64,000 nucleotides of DNA from Leptolyngbyaceae cyanobacterium C42_A2020_001. Lineage in GTDB: Bacteria; Cyanobacteriota; Cyanobacteriia; Leptolyngbyales; Leptolyngbyaceae. Shown here piece by piece: positions 34,278 through 43,576 of this stretch (position 1 is its first letter; every line of letters starts with the position of its first letter). The notes beneath the pieces were generated by a model that saw only the letters and a list, made by a program, of their open reading frames with translations, was not told where the DNA came from and ran no database searches. The stretch is taken from NCBI GenBank assembly GCA_015272515.1, contig JACYLN010000025.1:1-64000 (forward strand). The letters run 5' to 3'. Both the position numbers and the translations under genes were made by a program.

Positions 34278-35903
34278 TTAAGGGGAGACTGTCAGCAGTT
34301 TTAATGCCGAGTCGATGGTATCGGCTTCGATGATGGGTTTATCTTTGCGCCAACGCAAGATTCGCGGAAATCGAACGGAAATGCCAGATTTGTGCCGATT
34401 CGATTTTGAAATTCCTTCAAACCCTATTTCAAAAACGTGTACTGGCTCCACTGAGCGTACAGGTCCAAACTTTTCAATGGTGTGTCGGCGAATCCATTTA
34501 TCCAGCTCATCAATTTCTTTGTTATCCAAGCCGGAATAGGCTTTGGCAAAAGGAACCAGGTCTTCTCCCTGCCACAAAGCAAAGGTGTAATCGGTAAACA
34601 AATTCGCCCGTTTGCCGCTGCCTGCCTGGGCATAAATCAATACGGCATCGAGCGACATGGGATCGACTTTGTATTTCCACCAGTAGCCGCGTTTTCGACC
34701 TACTAAATAGGGGCTGGCGATCGCTTTGATCACCAAGCCTTCGGCTCCTAGCTCGCGCGAATGCTCGCGATGCGATCGCAACTCTGCCATTGAGTCGAAC
34801 CGCACGGTTTTGGAAAGGGTGATGTAGCCTGGGTCGGCAGTGTTTAAGAGTTGGGTGAGCCGTTGGCGGCGATCGCTTAGGGGATGCTCGCGAATATCCT
34901 CTCCGTTGTGCTCTAGCAAGTCGTAGGCAATCAAGTGAGCCGGATTCTCTTGCAAAATTTTGGCTGTGAGTTTTTTGCGACCAAGCCGTTTTTGCAGAGC
35001 ATTAAAATTCATTGGGCGATCGCCCGCCCAACACAAAATTTCACCATCCAACACCAAGCCATCGGGCAATGCCATCAAACACGGCTCCAGTTCTGGAAAC
35101 TGCGCTGTAATCAAGTCTTCGCCGCGTGACCAAATGAAAAGTTGCCCCGCCCGCCGAATCACCTGCGCCCGAATTCCATCCCATTTCCACTCTGCCAACC
35201 AGCGAGAAAAATCTTCTGTGGCAAACCGATCTTCCTCTAATGGGGATGCCAGAAAAAAGGGATAGGGTTGGCTGGGAGCAGGGGCGATCGCGCCTCTTGC
35301 CGGGTCACCCTCTTGCCGAATCAGCGACGTGTAGAACTCCACTGTTGGCTCAAAATCTCCCATTAAGCGATGGGTCAGGACTGGCTCCGAAATGCCATAA
35401 GCCGCCGCAAGCCCTTTAATCACAAGTTTAGTAGACACACCCACCCGAAATGCTCCTGTCAGCAACTTGTTCAAAACAAACACTTCCACCGAATTCAGAG
35501 AAAACCACCAGGAAACCACCTGCTCCTTCAATTCTTCTTCCGACTTGACCAACTTCACCTTTGGAATGATTTCCTCCATCCATTGATGCAGCGGAATCTC
35601 AGATTTTGATTCATTGGCAGACAACACATCCGTTAACAACAGTGCAATCACCTCCGCAGAGTCGCCAACGTGGGCATAACAGTCGGCAAACAACCACTCT
35701 GGGACATCAGAAACTTGAAGAAACACTTCTCGCAAAATTCGAGATGTAATCAACCGTTTACGAGGTTTTCCCAACAACAAATAAAGTGCCCATACGGCAT
35801 TTGCAGGCGTTTCTTCCTGAAAGTACTGCTGCAACGCTCGAATTTTTTCGTTGGTGGAGGTGGTGGAATCCACCTGCTGAAATAGCCGTGTGAAGCGCTG
35901 CAT
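34278..35903 (-). CDS. ATP-dependent DNA ligase
   Basis: A 541-residue ligase with three parts: an N-terminal helical DNA-binding domain (1-200), the adenylation domain with catalytic Lys240 in EWKWDGIR, followed by FIWSRGEDL, LVLDGEILCW and EGLVIKA, and an OB-fold domain with KYKVDPMSLDAVLIYAQAGS and the end motif VRFPRILRWRKDKP. It seals nicks using ATP. This three-domain type resembles the bacterial LigC/ligase B group that in many bacteria sits with an Lhr-like helicase and an MBL-fold exonuclease; here no such partner is adjacent. Cyanobacteria also have an essential NAD-dependent LigA, so this is probably an accessory repair enzyme. ATG 35903 is the natural start (MQRFTRLFQQ). Confidence 0.92.
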   Translation of the reverse strand: MQRFTRLFQQVDSTTSTNEKIRALQQYFQEETPANAVWALYLLLGKPRKRLITSRILREVFLQVSDVPEWLFADCYAHVGDSAEVIALLLTDVLSANESKSEIPLHQWMEEIIPKVKLVKSEEELKEQVVSWWFSLNSVEVFVLNKLLTGAFRVGVSTKLVIKGLAAAYGISEPVLTHRLMGDFEPTVEFYTSLIRQEGDPARGAIAPAPSQPYPFFLASPLEEDRFATEDFSRWLAEWKWDGIRAQVIRRAGQLFIWSRGEDLITAQFPELEPCLMALPDGLVLDGEILCWAGDRPMNFNALQKRLGRKKLTAKILQENPAHLIAYDLLEHNGEDIREHPLSDRRQRLTQLLNTADPGYITLSKTVRFDSMAELRSHREHSRELGAEGLVIKAIASPYLVGRKRGYWWKYKVDPMSLDAVLIYAQAGSGKRANLFTDYTFALWQGEDLVPFAKAYSGLDNKEIDELDKWIRRHTIEKFGPVRSVEPVHVFEIGFEGISKSNRHKSGISVRFPRILRWRKDKPIIEADTIDSALKLLTVSP

Positions 35904-36197
35904 CGCCTAACCCTCTGCTAAAAATTCTTTAGAGAAACTAAACTGATCAAGGTGCGGTCGTTAGGTAAAGATTGTAAATAACTTTCGTTAAGAGAATTGC
36001 TGCCTGGGTTATGCCAGATGTTCAACGATCAGTTGTAGCAGCAGAAACTTGAGACGATGAAGATTGGGTTATGGCACCAACCATCCATTCGTTCTTGCCC
36101 TGTTGCAGGTTACGCTCTTGGATAGCCAGGGGAAATTTAGATCCCATACCCAATCTGTTAGCACGATTTGATTCTCTTTCCTCCCTGAAAATCCATC

Positions 36198-38390
36198 ATG
36201 CAACTGGGCGATCGCCGAAATTTGATCTGGAAACTTCTGAACAATCCTATGCGGGGAGAACGGCGCACTCTCCTGACCTCTCTTGGCGTGACTGCCTGTT
36301 TGATTGCGGTACGGTTGGCTGGGTTGCTCCAAAGTTGGGAACTGGCTGCGCTGGATCAGTTTTTTCGCTTGCGTCCACTGGAGCCACCCGATCATCGGAT
36401 TGTGATTGTAGGGATTGATGAGCCAGATTTACGCCAGGTTGGGCAGTTTCCGATTCCCGATGGGCAGATGGCTCAACTTCTGAGCCAGCTTGCTGCCGCT
36501 CGCCCCAGAGCGATCGGCTTAGACATTTACCGCGATTTACCCGTCGAACCGGGGCATCAGCAACTGCTGAAAGTGTTTAAAACGGTGCCCAATCTGGTCG
36601 CCATTGAGCATACGAGCGATGAGGATGGTCCAGCCGTACCGCCGCCGCCCGATCTGGCAAGGAGGCAGGTGGGGTTTAACAATATCGTGCATGATCACGA
36701 TGACAAAGTTCGACGGGTCATTCTGTATTCCAAACAGGAAGATAGTAAGAAAGCGCGCCAAAGTTTTGCCCTGGCGTTAGCCCTCATGTATCTCCAAGCC
36801 GATAACATTACCCCGCAAACCGCAACCGACAAAACGGGTTACCTGCAATTGGGTAATGCGGTATTTCGGCGCTTCGCAGCCTACGATGGCTCCTATGTTC
36901 ACGCGGATGATGGCGGTTATCAAATTCTGCTAAACCCCCGTGGTCCAGCGAATTCGTTTCATCATGTTTCAATGACTGATGTGATGCAGGGAAAGGTGCC
37001 GCCGGAAACATTTCGCGATCGCGTGGTGTTAATTGGCTACACCGCCGTTAGCCTCAACGATTTTGCCCTTACGTCTTACAGCAGTCGGTTGATTGGTGCG
37101 CCCTTAGCGATTCCTGGAGTCGAACTACACGCCAATATTGTGAGTCAAATCATCAGTGCTGCCAAAGATGAACGCCCCTTGATTGCCAGTTGGGCGGAGC
37201 CGCTGGAGTGGCTGTGGATTTTAGGATGGGCATGGGTTGGTGCAGCTATTAGCTGGCGGTTGCAATCGCTGAAAACCGCCATTCCTTCCCTGGTTGCTGC
37301 AAATGCATCTTTAATTGTGGTCAGTTTAAGCGCGTTGATTTTGGGCTGGTGGATCCCGGTAATACCGCCCATGCTGGCGATTGCAGGTTCCGCGATCGTA
37401 ACCACTGTGCACATCGCCCGCCAACAAGAAGAACTGCGCCGCTCCAAAGAATTTCTCAACACCATCATCAATACCATTCCAGACCCGATTTATGTCAAAG
37501 ACCAGCAGCATTGCTGGATTGTGCTAAATCGGGCGTTTGCAAAATTTTTGGGGCAACCTTTAGAGGCTTTGTTGGAGCGCTCTGGTTACGATATTTTTCC
37601 AGAAGCGGAGGCAGAAGTTTTTCACTATTACGACGAACTCGTTTTCAGCACCCGTGAAACGCACCAGAATGAAGAATTTTTTACCGATTCCAACGGCACC
37701 ACTCGCTACATTGAAATCAAGCGCTCCTTACATCAAGATGCCGCAGGTAACCTGTTTCTGGTGGGCATTTTGCGGGATATTACCGAGCGTAAGCGGATGG
37801 AGGAAGACCTGAAACGAACTGCGACTGAGTTAATCCGTTCCAATGCCGAACTGCAAAAATCAGCGACACAATTGAATCATCTGGCAAATCACGATTCTCT
37901 GACTGGTTTGCCCAACCGTAAGCTTTTTTATGAGCGATTGGAACAGGCGATCGCATGGGCTGTTGACCAGCAACAGTTGGTTGGGCTGCTTTTTCTAGAT
38001 CTAGACGGATTCAAGCAAATTAATGACTCCATGGGGCATGATGTGGGAGATGCGCTGCTGAAAGCTGTAGCGCGACGCTTGAGTGGATGCCTGCGAGGAA
38101 GCGATACCGTCTCTCGGTTAGGAGGAGATGAGTTTACAGTAATTTTGCCTGGCATCCCCAGCGCTCAAGATGCTGCTAGAGTTGCCGAAAAAGTGCTGGG
38201 TACGTTAGCGCAACCCTTTAAAGTTGAGGGTCATGAAATTTTGGTGACGAGTAGTATTGGAATTAGCCTGTATCCACAAAATGCAGGGGATGTGGAAACC
38301 TTAATCAAAGAAGCTGATAATGCCATGTACCACGCCAAGCAACAGGGCAAGGGGCGTTATGAGTTTTCGTCTTTAACGTTGGTTGGCTGA
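36198..38390 (+). CDS. CHASE2-PAS-GGDEF diguanylate cyclase
   Basis: A 730-residue membrane protein. A first membrane helix at about 28-45 leads to an extracytoplasmic CHASE2 sensor (about 50-330; HRIVIVGIDEPDLRQVG, PRAIGLDIYRDLP, GVELHANIVSQI). Two or three helices at about 335-405 and a PAS domain (about 418-540; IINTIPDPIYVKDQQ) follow, then a GGDEF domain (about 562-725) with intact RLGGDEF. It should make cyclic di-GMP from two GTP. An RxxD inhibitory site (RGSD) lies five residues before the GGDEF region start, so product inhibition is possible. No EAL domain is present. The 3' end overlaps the convergent membrane-protein gene by 34 bp. Confidence 0.92.
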   Translation: MQLGDRRNLIWKLLNNPMRGERRTLLTSLGVTACLIAVRLAGLLQSWELAALDQFFRLRPLEPPDHRIVIVGIDEPDLRQVGQFPIPDGQMAQLLSQLAAARPRAIGLDIYRDLPVEPGHQQLLKVFKTVPNLVAIEHTSDEDGPAVPPPPDLARRQVGFNNIVHDHDDKVRRVILYSKQEDSKKARQSFALALALMYLQADNITPQTATDKTGYLQLGNAVFRRFAAYDGSYVHADDGGYQILLNPRGPANSFHHVSMTDVMQGKVPPETFRDRVVLIGYTAVSLNDFALTSYSSRLIGAPLAIPGVELHANIVSQIISAAKDERPLIASWAEPLEWLWILGWAWVGAAISWRLQSLKTAIPSLVAANASLIVVSLSALILGWWIPVIPPMLAIAGSAIVTTVHIARQQEELRRSKEFLNTIINTIPDPIYVKDQQHCWIVLNRAFAKFLGQPLEALLERSGYDIFPEAEAEVFHYYDELVFSTRETHQNEEFFTDSNGTTRYIEIKRSLHQDAAGNLFLVGILRDITERKRMEEDLKRTATELIRSNAELQKSATQLNHLANHDSLTGLPNRKLFYERLEQAIAWAVDQQQLVGLLFLDLDGFKQINDSMGHDVGDALLKAVARRLSGCLRGSDTVSRLGGDEFTVILPGIPSAQDAARVAEKVLGTLAQPFKVEGHEILVTSSIGISLYPQNAGDVETLIKEADNAMYHAKQQGKGRYEFSSLTLVG

Positions 38391-39460
38391 CCTACTTTTT
38401 TAAACAACAAGGCTCGTAGTTCTGGCTGTTTACCAAATTTCCAGATAATGCCGTCTACGAAATAGTGATAGAGCACAATCATCGTAAACGGGATGAAGAG
38501 CCACATTCCCCAAGTGCGATCGCTCAAGCCAAAAATCTCAATAATTCCAACAATTAAGCCATACGCCATCGCAACGGCAAACCACTTCAACGCAATATTT
38601 TTAATATTAGGAAATCGCTGAGTTTGGTAATGCATTATCCATCCCTGATATTGCACATCGTGATACGCCGTTTCTAAGGCTTCAGCGACTAAAAATGGAG
38701 TTGTCGTTGCAAAGTAGACCAGATAATGAGTGGATAAGGCAGCCGTTAAAAGCAGAATTTTCGGTAAGTTAATTGGCTGTCCATTGATGAATCGCTGAAT
38801 TTGCCGGGCAACAAACAGAACCAGAAAGATCAGGAAAAGGCTCCAGGCAATTTCTACAATGATTGGAGGCAAATCAGGAAAGTAGCTTTGCAGATCTTTG
38901 TAGATCACAACTGGGCTACCAATCTCGGTGTAGTCGTTAAAGAAACAGGCAAACATTCCGGTATTAAAGGTGCCAAAATCGAGCCAATCATCAAGGCGAT
39001 CGCGATCGTGGTTGAGATTTTTATACGCTTTAAGAAAACCATAATGCTGACGAATAATGTGATAACTGCCGAAGATGGCAGCAAACACAATTAAGTCGGC
39101 TTCTCTGCCCAATCCAGTTACTAAAAAGCCGATCGTAATCAAACTCAGTAAGCCCCAGGTATGAAGATTTTTGCGCTTTTTGAACTCTATCGAATCAAAG
39201 TGAGTGCGCGAAAAGGTTTGAAAAATGTGAGGCTGATCAAAAAATGCCGTAAAGATGAAATACGTAATCAGAATCGAATCACCTTGCACTAAAAAGTTGA
39301 AGTGTTGTGCCAGACGATAAATTCCTAAAAAAACGAGCGTTAAACCACAGCTTCCAATGAAAAACCACAGGTCATACTGCTGGCTTACGATCCAGCGATC
39401 GCTCACCCATTGCCTGGAAGAACGAGGCTGCGATCGCGCCAGAGAATTTGTTGCCGCCAT
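38357..39460 (-). CDS. Polytopic membrane protein of unknown function
   Basis: A 367-residue protein with about eight hydrophobic helices (for example LWFFIGSCGLTLVFLGIY, LIVFAAIFGSYHII, IVEIAWSLFLIFLVLFVA, WGMWLFIPFTMIVLYHYF). Conserved-looking polar positions within or near helices include His residues in FDQPHIFQTFSRTH, SYHIIRQHYG, TAYHDVQYQG and LYHYFVDG. Several His within membrane segments suggest metal or haem binding, or a fatty-acid-desaturase-like arrangement, but this is inference and no family is recognised. It is soluble-domain free and starts with a short Ser/Arg-rich cytosolic tail. It is convergent with, and overlaps, the GGDEF gene. Confidence 0.7.
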   Translation of the reverse strand: MAATNSLARSQPRSSRQWVSDRWIVSQQYDLWFFIGSCGLTLVFLGIYRLAQHFNFLVQGDSILITYFIFTAFFDQPHIFQTFSRTHFDSIEFKKRKNLHTWGLLSLITIGFLVTGLGREADLIVFAAIFGSYHIIRQHYGFLKAYKNLNHDRDRLDDWLDFGTFNTGMFACFFNDYTEIGSPVVIYKDLQSYFPDLPPIIVEIAWSLFLIFLVLFVARQIQRFINGQPINLPKILLLTAALSTHYLVYFATTTPFLVAEALETAYHDVQYQGWIMHYQTQRFPNIKNIALKWFAVAMAYGLIVGIIEIFGLSDRTWGMWLFIPFTMIVLYHYFVDGIIWKFGKQPELRALLFKKVGQPTNVKDENS

Positions 39461-39523
39461 GTAGAAAGGTCACCCAAAACGTGTTTCGATCATGCGGCAC
39501 AAACGCAAAAGATGCCAATAGCC

Positions 39524-39820
39524 TTACTTGCTATAGCGTCCCCAGCGCAAAAACGTTGTGACCACATAAATCACAACCGCGCTCCCAATAATCGATGGAA
39601 TAATCGGAACATCCTCAATATGCCAGTGGAGAAAAGAGGAATCCAAGCCATACTGGGTTTTGATCAATTTATAGCCCAACTCACCCACCCAAACACCCAC
39701 AAACCCAACCAGAATCAGTCCAAAAAACTTACCAGGAATTTCTCGCGGGATCAGCATATTTCCAATCATGCCGCAGGCGATCGCAATCATTAACTGGACA
39801 GCCAAATGAGCAATATCCAT
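39524..39820 (-). CDS. Small membrane protein, transglycosylase-associated (GlsB/YeaQ-like) family
   Basis: A 98-residue protein with three hydrophobic segments (LAVQLMIAIACGMIGNMLI, FFGLILVGFVGVWVGEL, IPSIIGSAVVIYVVTTFL). The GxxxxxxG-rich pattern and length match the Pfam Transgly_assoc group of inner membrane proteins, often stress-induced. The name is historical, and no enzymatic activity is known. AGG lies upstream of ATG 39820. It is on the same strand as, and 63 bp before, the polytopic membrane protein gene, so the two may be expressed together. Confidence 0.65.
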   Translation of the reverse strand: MDIAHLAVQLMIAIACGMIGNMLIPREIPGKFFGLILVGFVGVWVGELGYKLIKTQYGLDSSFLHWHIEDVPIIPSIIGSAVVIYVVTTFLRWGRYSK

Positions 39821-39955
39821 GAGCTACCTCGGTAGAAAAAGCGTTTAACCGTGGCTGCACCCAATGTAGCGAAAAGTGATTTATCTACAATTTAACGCCA
39901 GACACACAAAACATCCGGATTCTCTGAGGTGAATTCCCTATTTAAAGACAAATAT

Positions 39956-40423
39956 TTACTTCAACTTGGTGTGGCTTTGAACCACTTCATTCATAAATTG
40001 TTGCCAGGTTGGATTAGGTGTCCAAATTTGATGAAGCGATTGCTCTGCTGCTGTAAGCTCCACTTTCTGATACAGGGTTCGGTATAGAAACATGAACGCC
40101 GATACCCGCATATTGGCAGCACAATGCACAAACACTTTTTGTTCAGAATAGTTTTGCATCGCCACAAAAAACTGTTCTGCATCTTCCAGAGTTGGCTGTT
40201 CCCATTCCACCGGAATATGAACATATTTCATTCCCAACTGTTCAACCAGTTCGCGCTCGTTGGGCAGAGCATTGCTGGAAGTAGGCAACGCCAGGTTAAT
40301 CACCACATCGTATTCAGCGTCTCGAATTGCCTCAAACTGCATTTCAGTCGGCTGCCCAGATGTCGCGATCGCCTCTGAAATTGGCAAAAAGTTGTAAATG
40401 CCTTTGAGAGCAGCTTCATTCAT
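39956..40423 (-). CDS. DUF442-like / dual-specificity phosphatase-fold protein
   Basis: A 155-residue cytosolic protein. The start is ATG 40423, with GGAGG seven bases upstream; the upstream GTG in frame overlaps that site. The fold is marked by YNFLPISEAIATSGQPTEMQ, YDVVINLALP, YVHIPVEWEQPTLEDAEQF and the P-loop VHCAANMRVSAF (Cys101, Arg106). The loop has the short C-x4-R spacing seen in DUF442/beta-lactamase-hydrolase-like proteins rather than the C-x5-R of tyrosine phosphatases, so classical phosphatase activity is uncertain. Family relatives include sulfur-oxidising persulfide enzymes and atypical phosphatases. No functional neighbour is evident. Confidence 0.75.
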   Translation of the reverse strand: MNEAALKGIYNFLPISEAIATSGQPTEMQFEAIRDAEYDVVINLALPTSSNALPNERELVEQLGMKYVHIPVEWEQPTLEDAEQFFVAMQNYSEQKVFVHCAANMRVSAFMFLYRTLYQKVELTAAEQSLHQIWTPNPTWQQFMNEVVQSHTKLK

Positions 40424-40601
40424 CGGACACCCTCCATTCACGGCTCTAATCAGCCGTAAGAAATAACCCTAAACTCAACACCAATTCCTTCCATGAATGG
40501 CCGTATTTCGGCCGCGCCGTCTTGAAATGTCCAAATTACTCACTTCAATAAAACTCTCGTACCACCGCTCCAAATCGCGCCTGTCTCATTCTCCTCAAGT
40601 T

Positions 40602-41435
40602 TTACTTTCCCAACTCCTGCGATCGCGCACAGGCAACCCGTACTGCTTCAATCAACGCCGAACGTAAACCTGCCTGTTCCAAATGGGCAATCCCTGCGAT
40701 AGTTGTGCCACCGGGACTCGTCACCTGATCTTTGAGGACGGCAGGATGTAAATTTTTTTCTTGCAGCAATTGAGCAGACCCTTTCACGGTTTGCACTGCC
40801 AACTTTGCCGCGATCGCCCTCGGTAAACCAACCGCCACGCCGCCATCGGTCAGTGCTTCCACAACCAACGCAATGTATCCGGGTCCCGACCCTGACAAGC
40901 CTGTGACTGCATCCATCAGCGACTCCGGCACCTGTACCACCTCACCCACTGCGGCAAAAATTTGCTGTGCTTGCTCTAGATGATGGGGGTGGGTATGGGC
41001 ACCAGGCGCGATCGCGGTGATCCCCGCCCCTACGGTTGCTGGAGTGTTAGGCATTGCCCGCACAATCGCCCGATTGGGAAATGCAGCTTCTAACTTAGCA
41101 AGCGGTGTGCCTGCCAAGATAGACAACACCAATCCAGGTGCATCTGTCTTCTCAAGCAGTGGCTGAATCTCCTGAGTCACGGCATCAAATACCTGAGGTT
41201 TGATTGCAAGCAAGAGAATGTCTGCGATCGCAACTTCCGAATTGTTGGTAGTTACTTGCACCCCATACTGCTGCATCAAGAACTCGCGTCGGGCTAGAAG
41301 TGGTTCACTCACCAACATATCTGCCGCTGCAAAGATTTTCTGTGCAATAAGGCGGGAGATGAGAGCTTCTCCCATCATCCCGCCGCCAATCATGCCAAAT
41401 TTAGCCATATCAATAAACGCTGAGCTATCACTCAT
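40602..41435 (-). CDS. proC: Pyrroline-5-carboxylate reductase
   Basis: A 277-residue cytosolic enzyme that reduces 1-pyrroline-5-carboxylate to proline with NAD(P)H. The Rossmann motif is FGMIGGGMMGEALISRL. SVLAGTPLAKLEAAFP and VRAMPNTPATVGAGITAIAPG are typical. The C-terminal signature LMDAVTGLSGSGPGYIALVVEALTDGGV and the LKDQVTSPGGTTIAGIAHLE region match the family closely. Length is normal. The start may be ATG 41435 or the ATG nine codons in (41408), which begins MAKFGMIGGG; neither has a strong ribosome site. It is 31 bp downstream of sepF, the conserved sepF-proC pairing seen in cyanobacteria, so it is likely co-transcribed with the division gene. Confidence 0.95.
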   Translation of the reverse strand: MSDSSAFIDMAKFGMIGGGMMGEALISRLIAQKIFAAADMLVSEPLLARREFLMQQYGVQVTTNNSEVAIADILLLAIKPQVFDAVTQEIQPLLEKTDAPGLVLSILAGTPLAKLEAAFPNRAIVRAMPNTPATVGAGITAIAPGAHTHPHHLEQAQQIFAAVGEVVQVPESLMDAVTGLSGSGPGYIALVVEALTDGGVAVGLPRAIAAKLAVQTVKGSAQLLQEKNLHPAVLKDQVTSPGGTTIAGIAHLEQAGLRSALIEAVRVACARSQELGK

Positions 41436-41466
41436 CAGCTTACAGCGGTCATTCTGATTGACTCAA

Positions 41467-42072
41467 CTACTGGGCCATCCGCATTGGTTCAGTAGACCAA
41501 GCAGAGGTTTGTGCCGTGGAACGAGGCATCCGCACTTGAGGTTGAGGTACTTCGTGCACCACATTGTTTTGGCTGCTGACTTGTACACAGCTTGGGGTAA
41601 ACAGGAAGATACTCTCACCAATTCGCTCTTGATGACCATCGATCGCATAGGTGCCGCCTGCAACAAAATCAACTGCACGCTGAGCTTGATCAGGATCCAT
41701 AATGGTCAAATTCAAAACAACAGATTTACGCTCCCGCAAAGCTTGAATCACTTGCGGCATTTCTTCAAAGGAACGCGGTTCCATTACGACAACCTCAGAG
41801 ATGCCGTTGACAGCACCAGGCATTCCAATCACGTTACTCATTGGTGTGGTATTCATGGTAGATACTCCCATGGGTGTTTCAGAAGCAATGGGTGGGCGAT
41901 CGCGTAAACGACTACGACGACTACGAGATTCGTCTAAAGGCATCGGCTGAGGATTTTCTTGCTGGTACAGAGTTTGATACTCTTCTCCATCCATTTCGTC
42001 GTACTCGTACTCATAATCCATTGGCTCATTAAAACCAACAAAGTCCCGTAGTTTGTTGAAGATATTACTCAC
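41467..42072 (-). CDS. sepF: Cell division protein SepF
   Basis: A 201-residue cytosolic protein, the cyanobacterial SepF (Cdv2) that binds FtsZ and helps align protofilaments at the septum. The N-terminal amphipathic helix [17 protein letters not shown] fits membrane binding. An acidic and Pro/Ser/Arg-rich linker follows ([24 protein letters not shown]). The conserved core is at about 90-165: [60 protein letters not shown] Gln/Ser-rich tail ends the protein. The start is GTG 42072, with GGAG 8 nt upstream. A 439-bp leader precedes it, then pipY on the same strand. Confidence 0.95.
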   Translation of the reverse strand: MSNIFNKLRDFVGFNEPMDYEYEYDEMDGEEYQTLYQQENPQPMPLDESRSRRSRLRDRPPIASETPMGVSTMNTTPMSNVIGMPGAVNGISEVVVMEPRSFEEMPQVIQALRERKSVVLNLTIMDPDQAQRAVDFVAGGTYAIDGHQERIGESIFLFTPSCVQVSSQNNVVHEVPQPQVRMPRSTAQTSAWSTEPMRMAQ

Positions 42073-42511
42073 TGTTTACGCTCCATCACGATCAGTTTTT
42101 TACAGGTGCCAGTGACAAGAAATGCACGCTGATTAGGGCAGCTTTGACCTGTCAACAATCACTGTCTTTCTCAGCCTTAAGCTTTGATAAAACCTCTATA
42201 CAAAAATCACTGGCTGTTTCGTCCGGTAGGGCGATGTATTTAATTCCCTACCCTGTTTTCGCTGAATTGAGTCATTAGTATACAGCTAGTTCCCAAGAGT
42301 GGATCCTTTATTAAGGTTTTTTCTTTTTTTAGTTTCCACCGCCACAAGTAATAGCTGAAACCCCCGCTGTCTCGTTGAAATCGGATAAGTTTGGTGACAC
42401 TCTAAATCAGCCAAAGAACTCTAACACAGAATTTTGGAAGTGATTTAACTTTTTTTCCAGATTTGCCGCAAAGAGGATGGGCTATCCTTAAAGGCGTTGA
42501 AAATTTGGGAT
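42073..42511. other. 439-bp gap between pipY and sepF
   Basis: It is the leader of sepF on the minus strand. It contains an inverted repeat GGTAGGG/CCCTACC (42225-42252) and several AT-rich blocks, including a poly-T/poly-A stretch near 42320. No ORF or known RNA is recognised. The long leader suggests that sepF-proC has its own promoter rather than readthrough from pipY. Confidence 0.45.
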
Positions 42512-43195
42512 TTAGGTGGGGCGATCGCCAAACAGAATTCTCCCTAACCGGATCATCGTAGATCCGGCTGCGATCGCGATTGAATAATCATTAGACATTC
42601 CCATTGAGAGTTCTTGAATGGGTAGCTTTAGTTCAGGATGTGTTTGAACTTTAATTGCTAGGTTTTGAGTTTCCTGAAATACCTTTAATAGTTCTGTTGG
42701 CTCAAGTCCCACGGGTGGAATTGTCATTAAACCACAGATATTAAGATGGTTGCAGTTGTTTAAATCTGGCAAATCTTTCCAAAGTTCTGATACTGTCCAA
42801 CCATGTTTATTGGGGTCAGGCAGAATTTTTACCTGCAAACAAACATTAGGCTTTTGTATAGAAGTTGCCGCTAAGCGATCCAACCGTTGCGCCAATTTCA
42901 AATCATCCACGGAATGAATCCATCGGAACAGTTGCAACGCTTTTTGAGCTTTGTTTGCCTGTAAATGCCCAATCATATGCCAAACAACGTCAGGAAGATC
43001 TTGCAACTGCGCCTGTTTAGTTTCTGCTTCTTGAATGCGACTCTCGCCAAAATCTCGGATTCCAGCGGCGTAGGCTGCCCGCATCGCTTCTACAGGTACT
43101 TGCTTCGTCACCGCAATTAACCGAACAGAATCTGGCAGTGTTTCACGAATTTGAGCAATTCGCTCTGCAATGCTACCCACCACTGAAAAACTCAT
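42512..43195 (-). CDS. pipY: YggS/PipY family PLP-binding protein
   Basis: A 227-residue cytosolic single-domain PLP protein (COG0325). The PLP Lys is Lys31 (LIAVTKQVP). FGESRIQEAETKQ, WHMIGHLQANKAQKAL, QVKILPDPNKHGW and LSMGMSNDYSIAIAAGSTMIRLGRILFG are family signatures. It is not an enzyme in the usual sense but helps keep vitamin B6 and amino/keto acid homeostasis. In cyanobacteria it is linked to PipX and called PipY. It overlaps pipX by one base (TAATG), a sign of translational coupling. Length is normal. Confidence 0.95.
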   Translation of the reverse strand: MSFSVVGSIAERIAQIRETLPDSVRLIAVTKQVPVEAMRAAYAAGIRDFGESRIQEAETKQAQLQDLPDVVWHMIGHLQANKAQKALQLFRWIHSVDDLKLAQRLDRLAATSIQKPNVCLQVKILPDPNKHGWTVSELWKDLPDLNNCNHLNICGLMTIPPVGLEPTELLKVFQETQNLAIKVQTHPELKLPIQELSMGMSNDYSIAIAAGSTMIRLGRILFGDRPT

Positions 43196-43464
43196 TATTG
43201 AAACGTTTGCTTATAAACTTTAAGGAGTTGATCGTATTCTGACTGCGGACCCAGGCGACGCAACATCCGAACGCGGTTTTCTACCATGATTCGAGCATCA
43301 GCACGGGTAATTGGCTCAAACTCTAAGCCATCGTTGCTGGTAATCACTAGAAAAAACAGTCGCTGAGCGTAGAGTGTAGTAAATAATTCGCGGTTGGCAT
43401 CAACCACGCAGACTCTGAATAGCAAGCCAAAATTGGGATGATTTAGATAGTTTTCGGTGCTCAT
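43195..43464 (-). CDS. pipX: PipX, NtcA co-activator and PII-interacting protein
   Basis: An 89-residue cyanobacterial regulator. The N-terminal Tudor-like domain (YLNHPNFGLLFRVCVVDANR then ELFTTLYAQRLFFLV) binds either PII or NtcA, and the C-terminal two helices follow (ADARIMVENRVRMLRRLGP). At high 2-oxoglutarate PipX leaves PII and activates NtcA for nitrogen-assimilation genes. Length and all visible core segments agree with characterised PipX. Its stop shares a base with the pipY start. The presence of pipX supports a functioning NtcA circuit in this organism, relevant to the NtcA-like site at 15476-15491. Confidence 0.95.
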   Translation of the reverse strand: MSTENYLNHPNFGLLFRVCVVDANRELFTTLYAQRLFFLVITSNDGLEFEPITRADARIMVENRVRMLRRLGPQSEYDQLLKVYKQTFQ

Positions 43465-43576
43465 TCAGGGATGCACAGATAGACGACTAAATCATTGCAT
43501 AGTTTTGTTGCAAACAGGATGGACGATCGCGCCTTTCCCCGCCTAAAAAGCTGGTTTTTAGTCGTTTGTGTGCTGT

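Noticed and set aside
39956..40423. Classical tyrosine phosphatase
   Set aside because: The P-loop spacing is C-x4-R (CAANMR), not C-x5-R, so it was assigned to the DUF442-like group.
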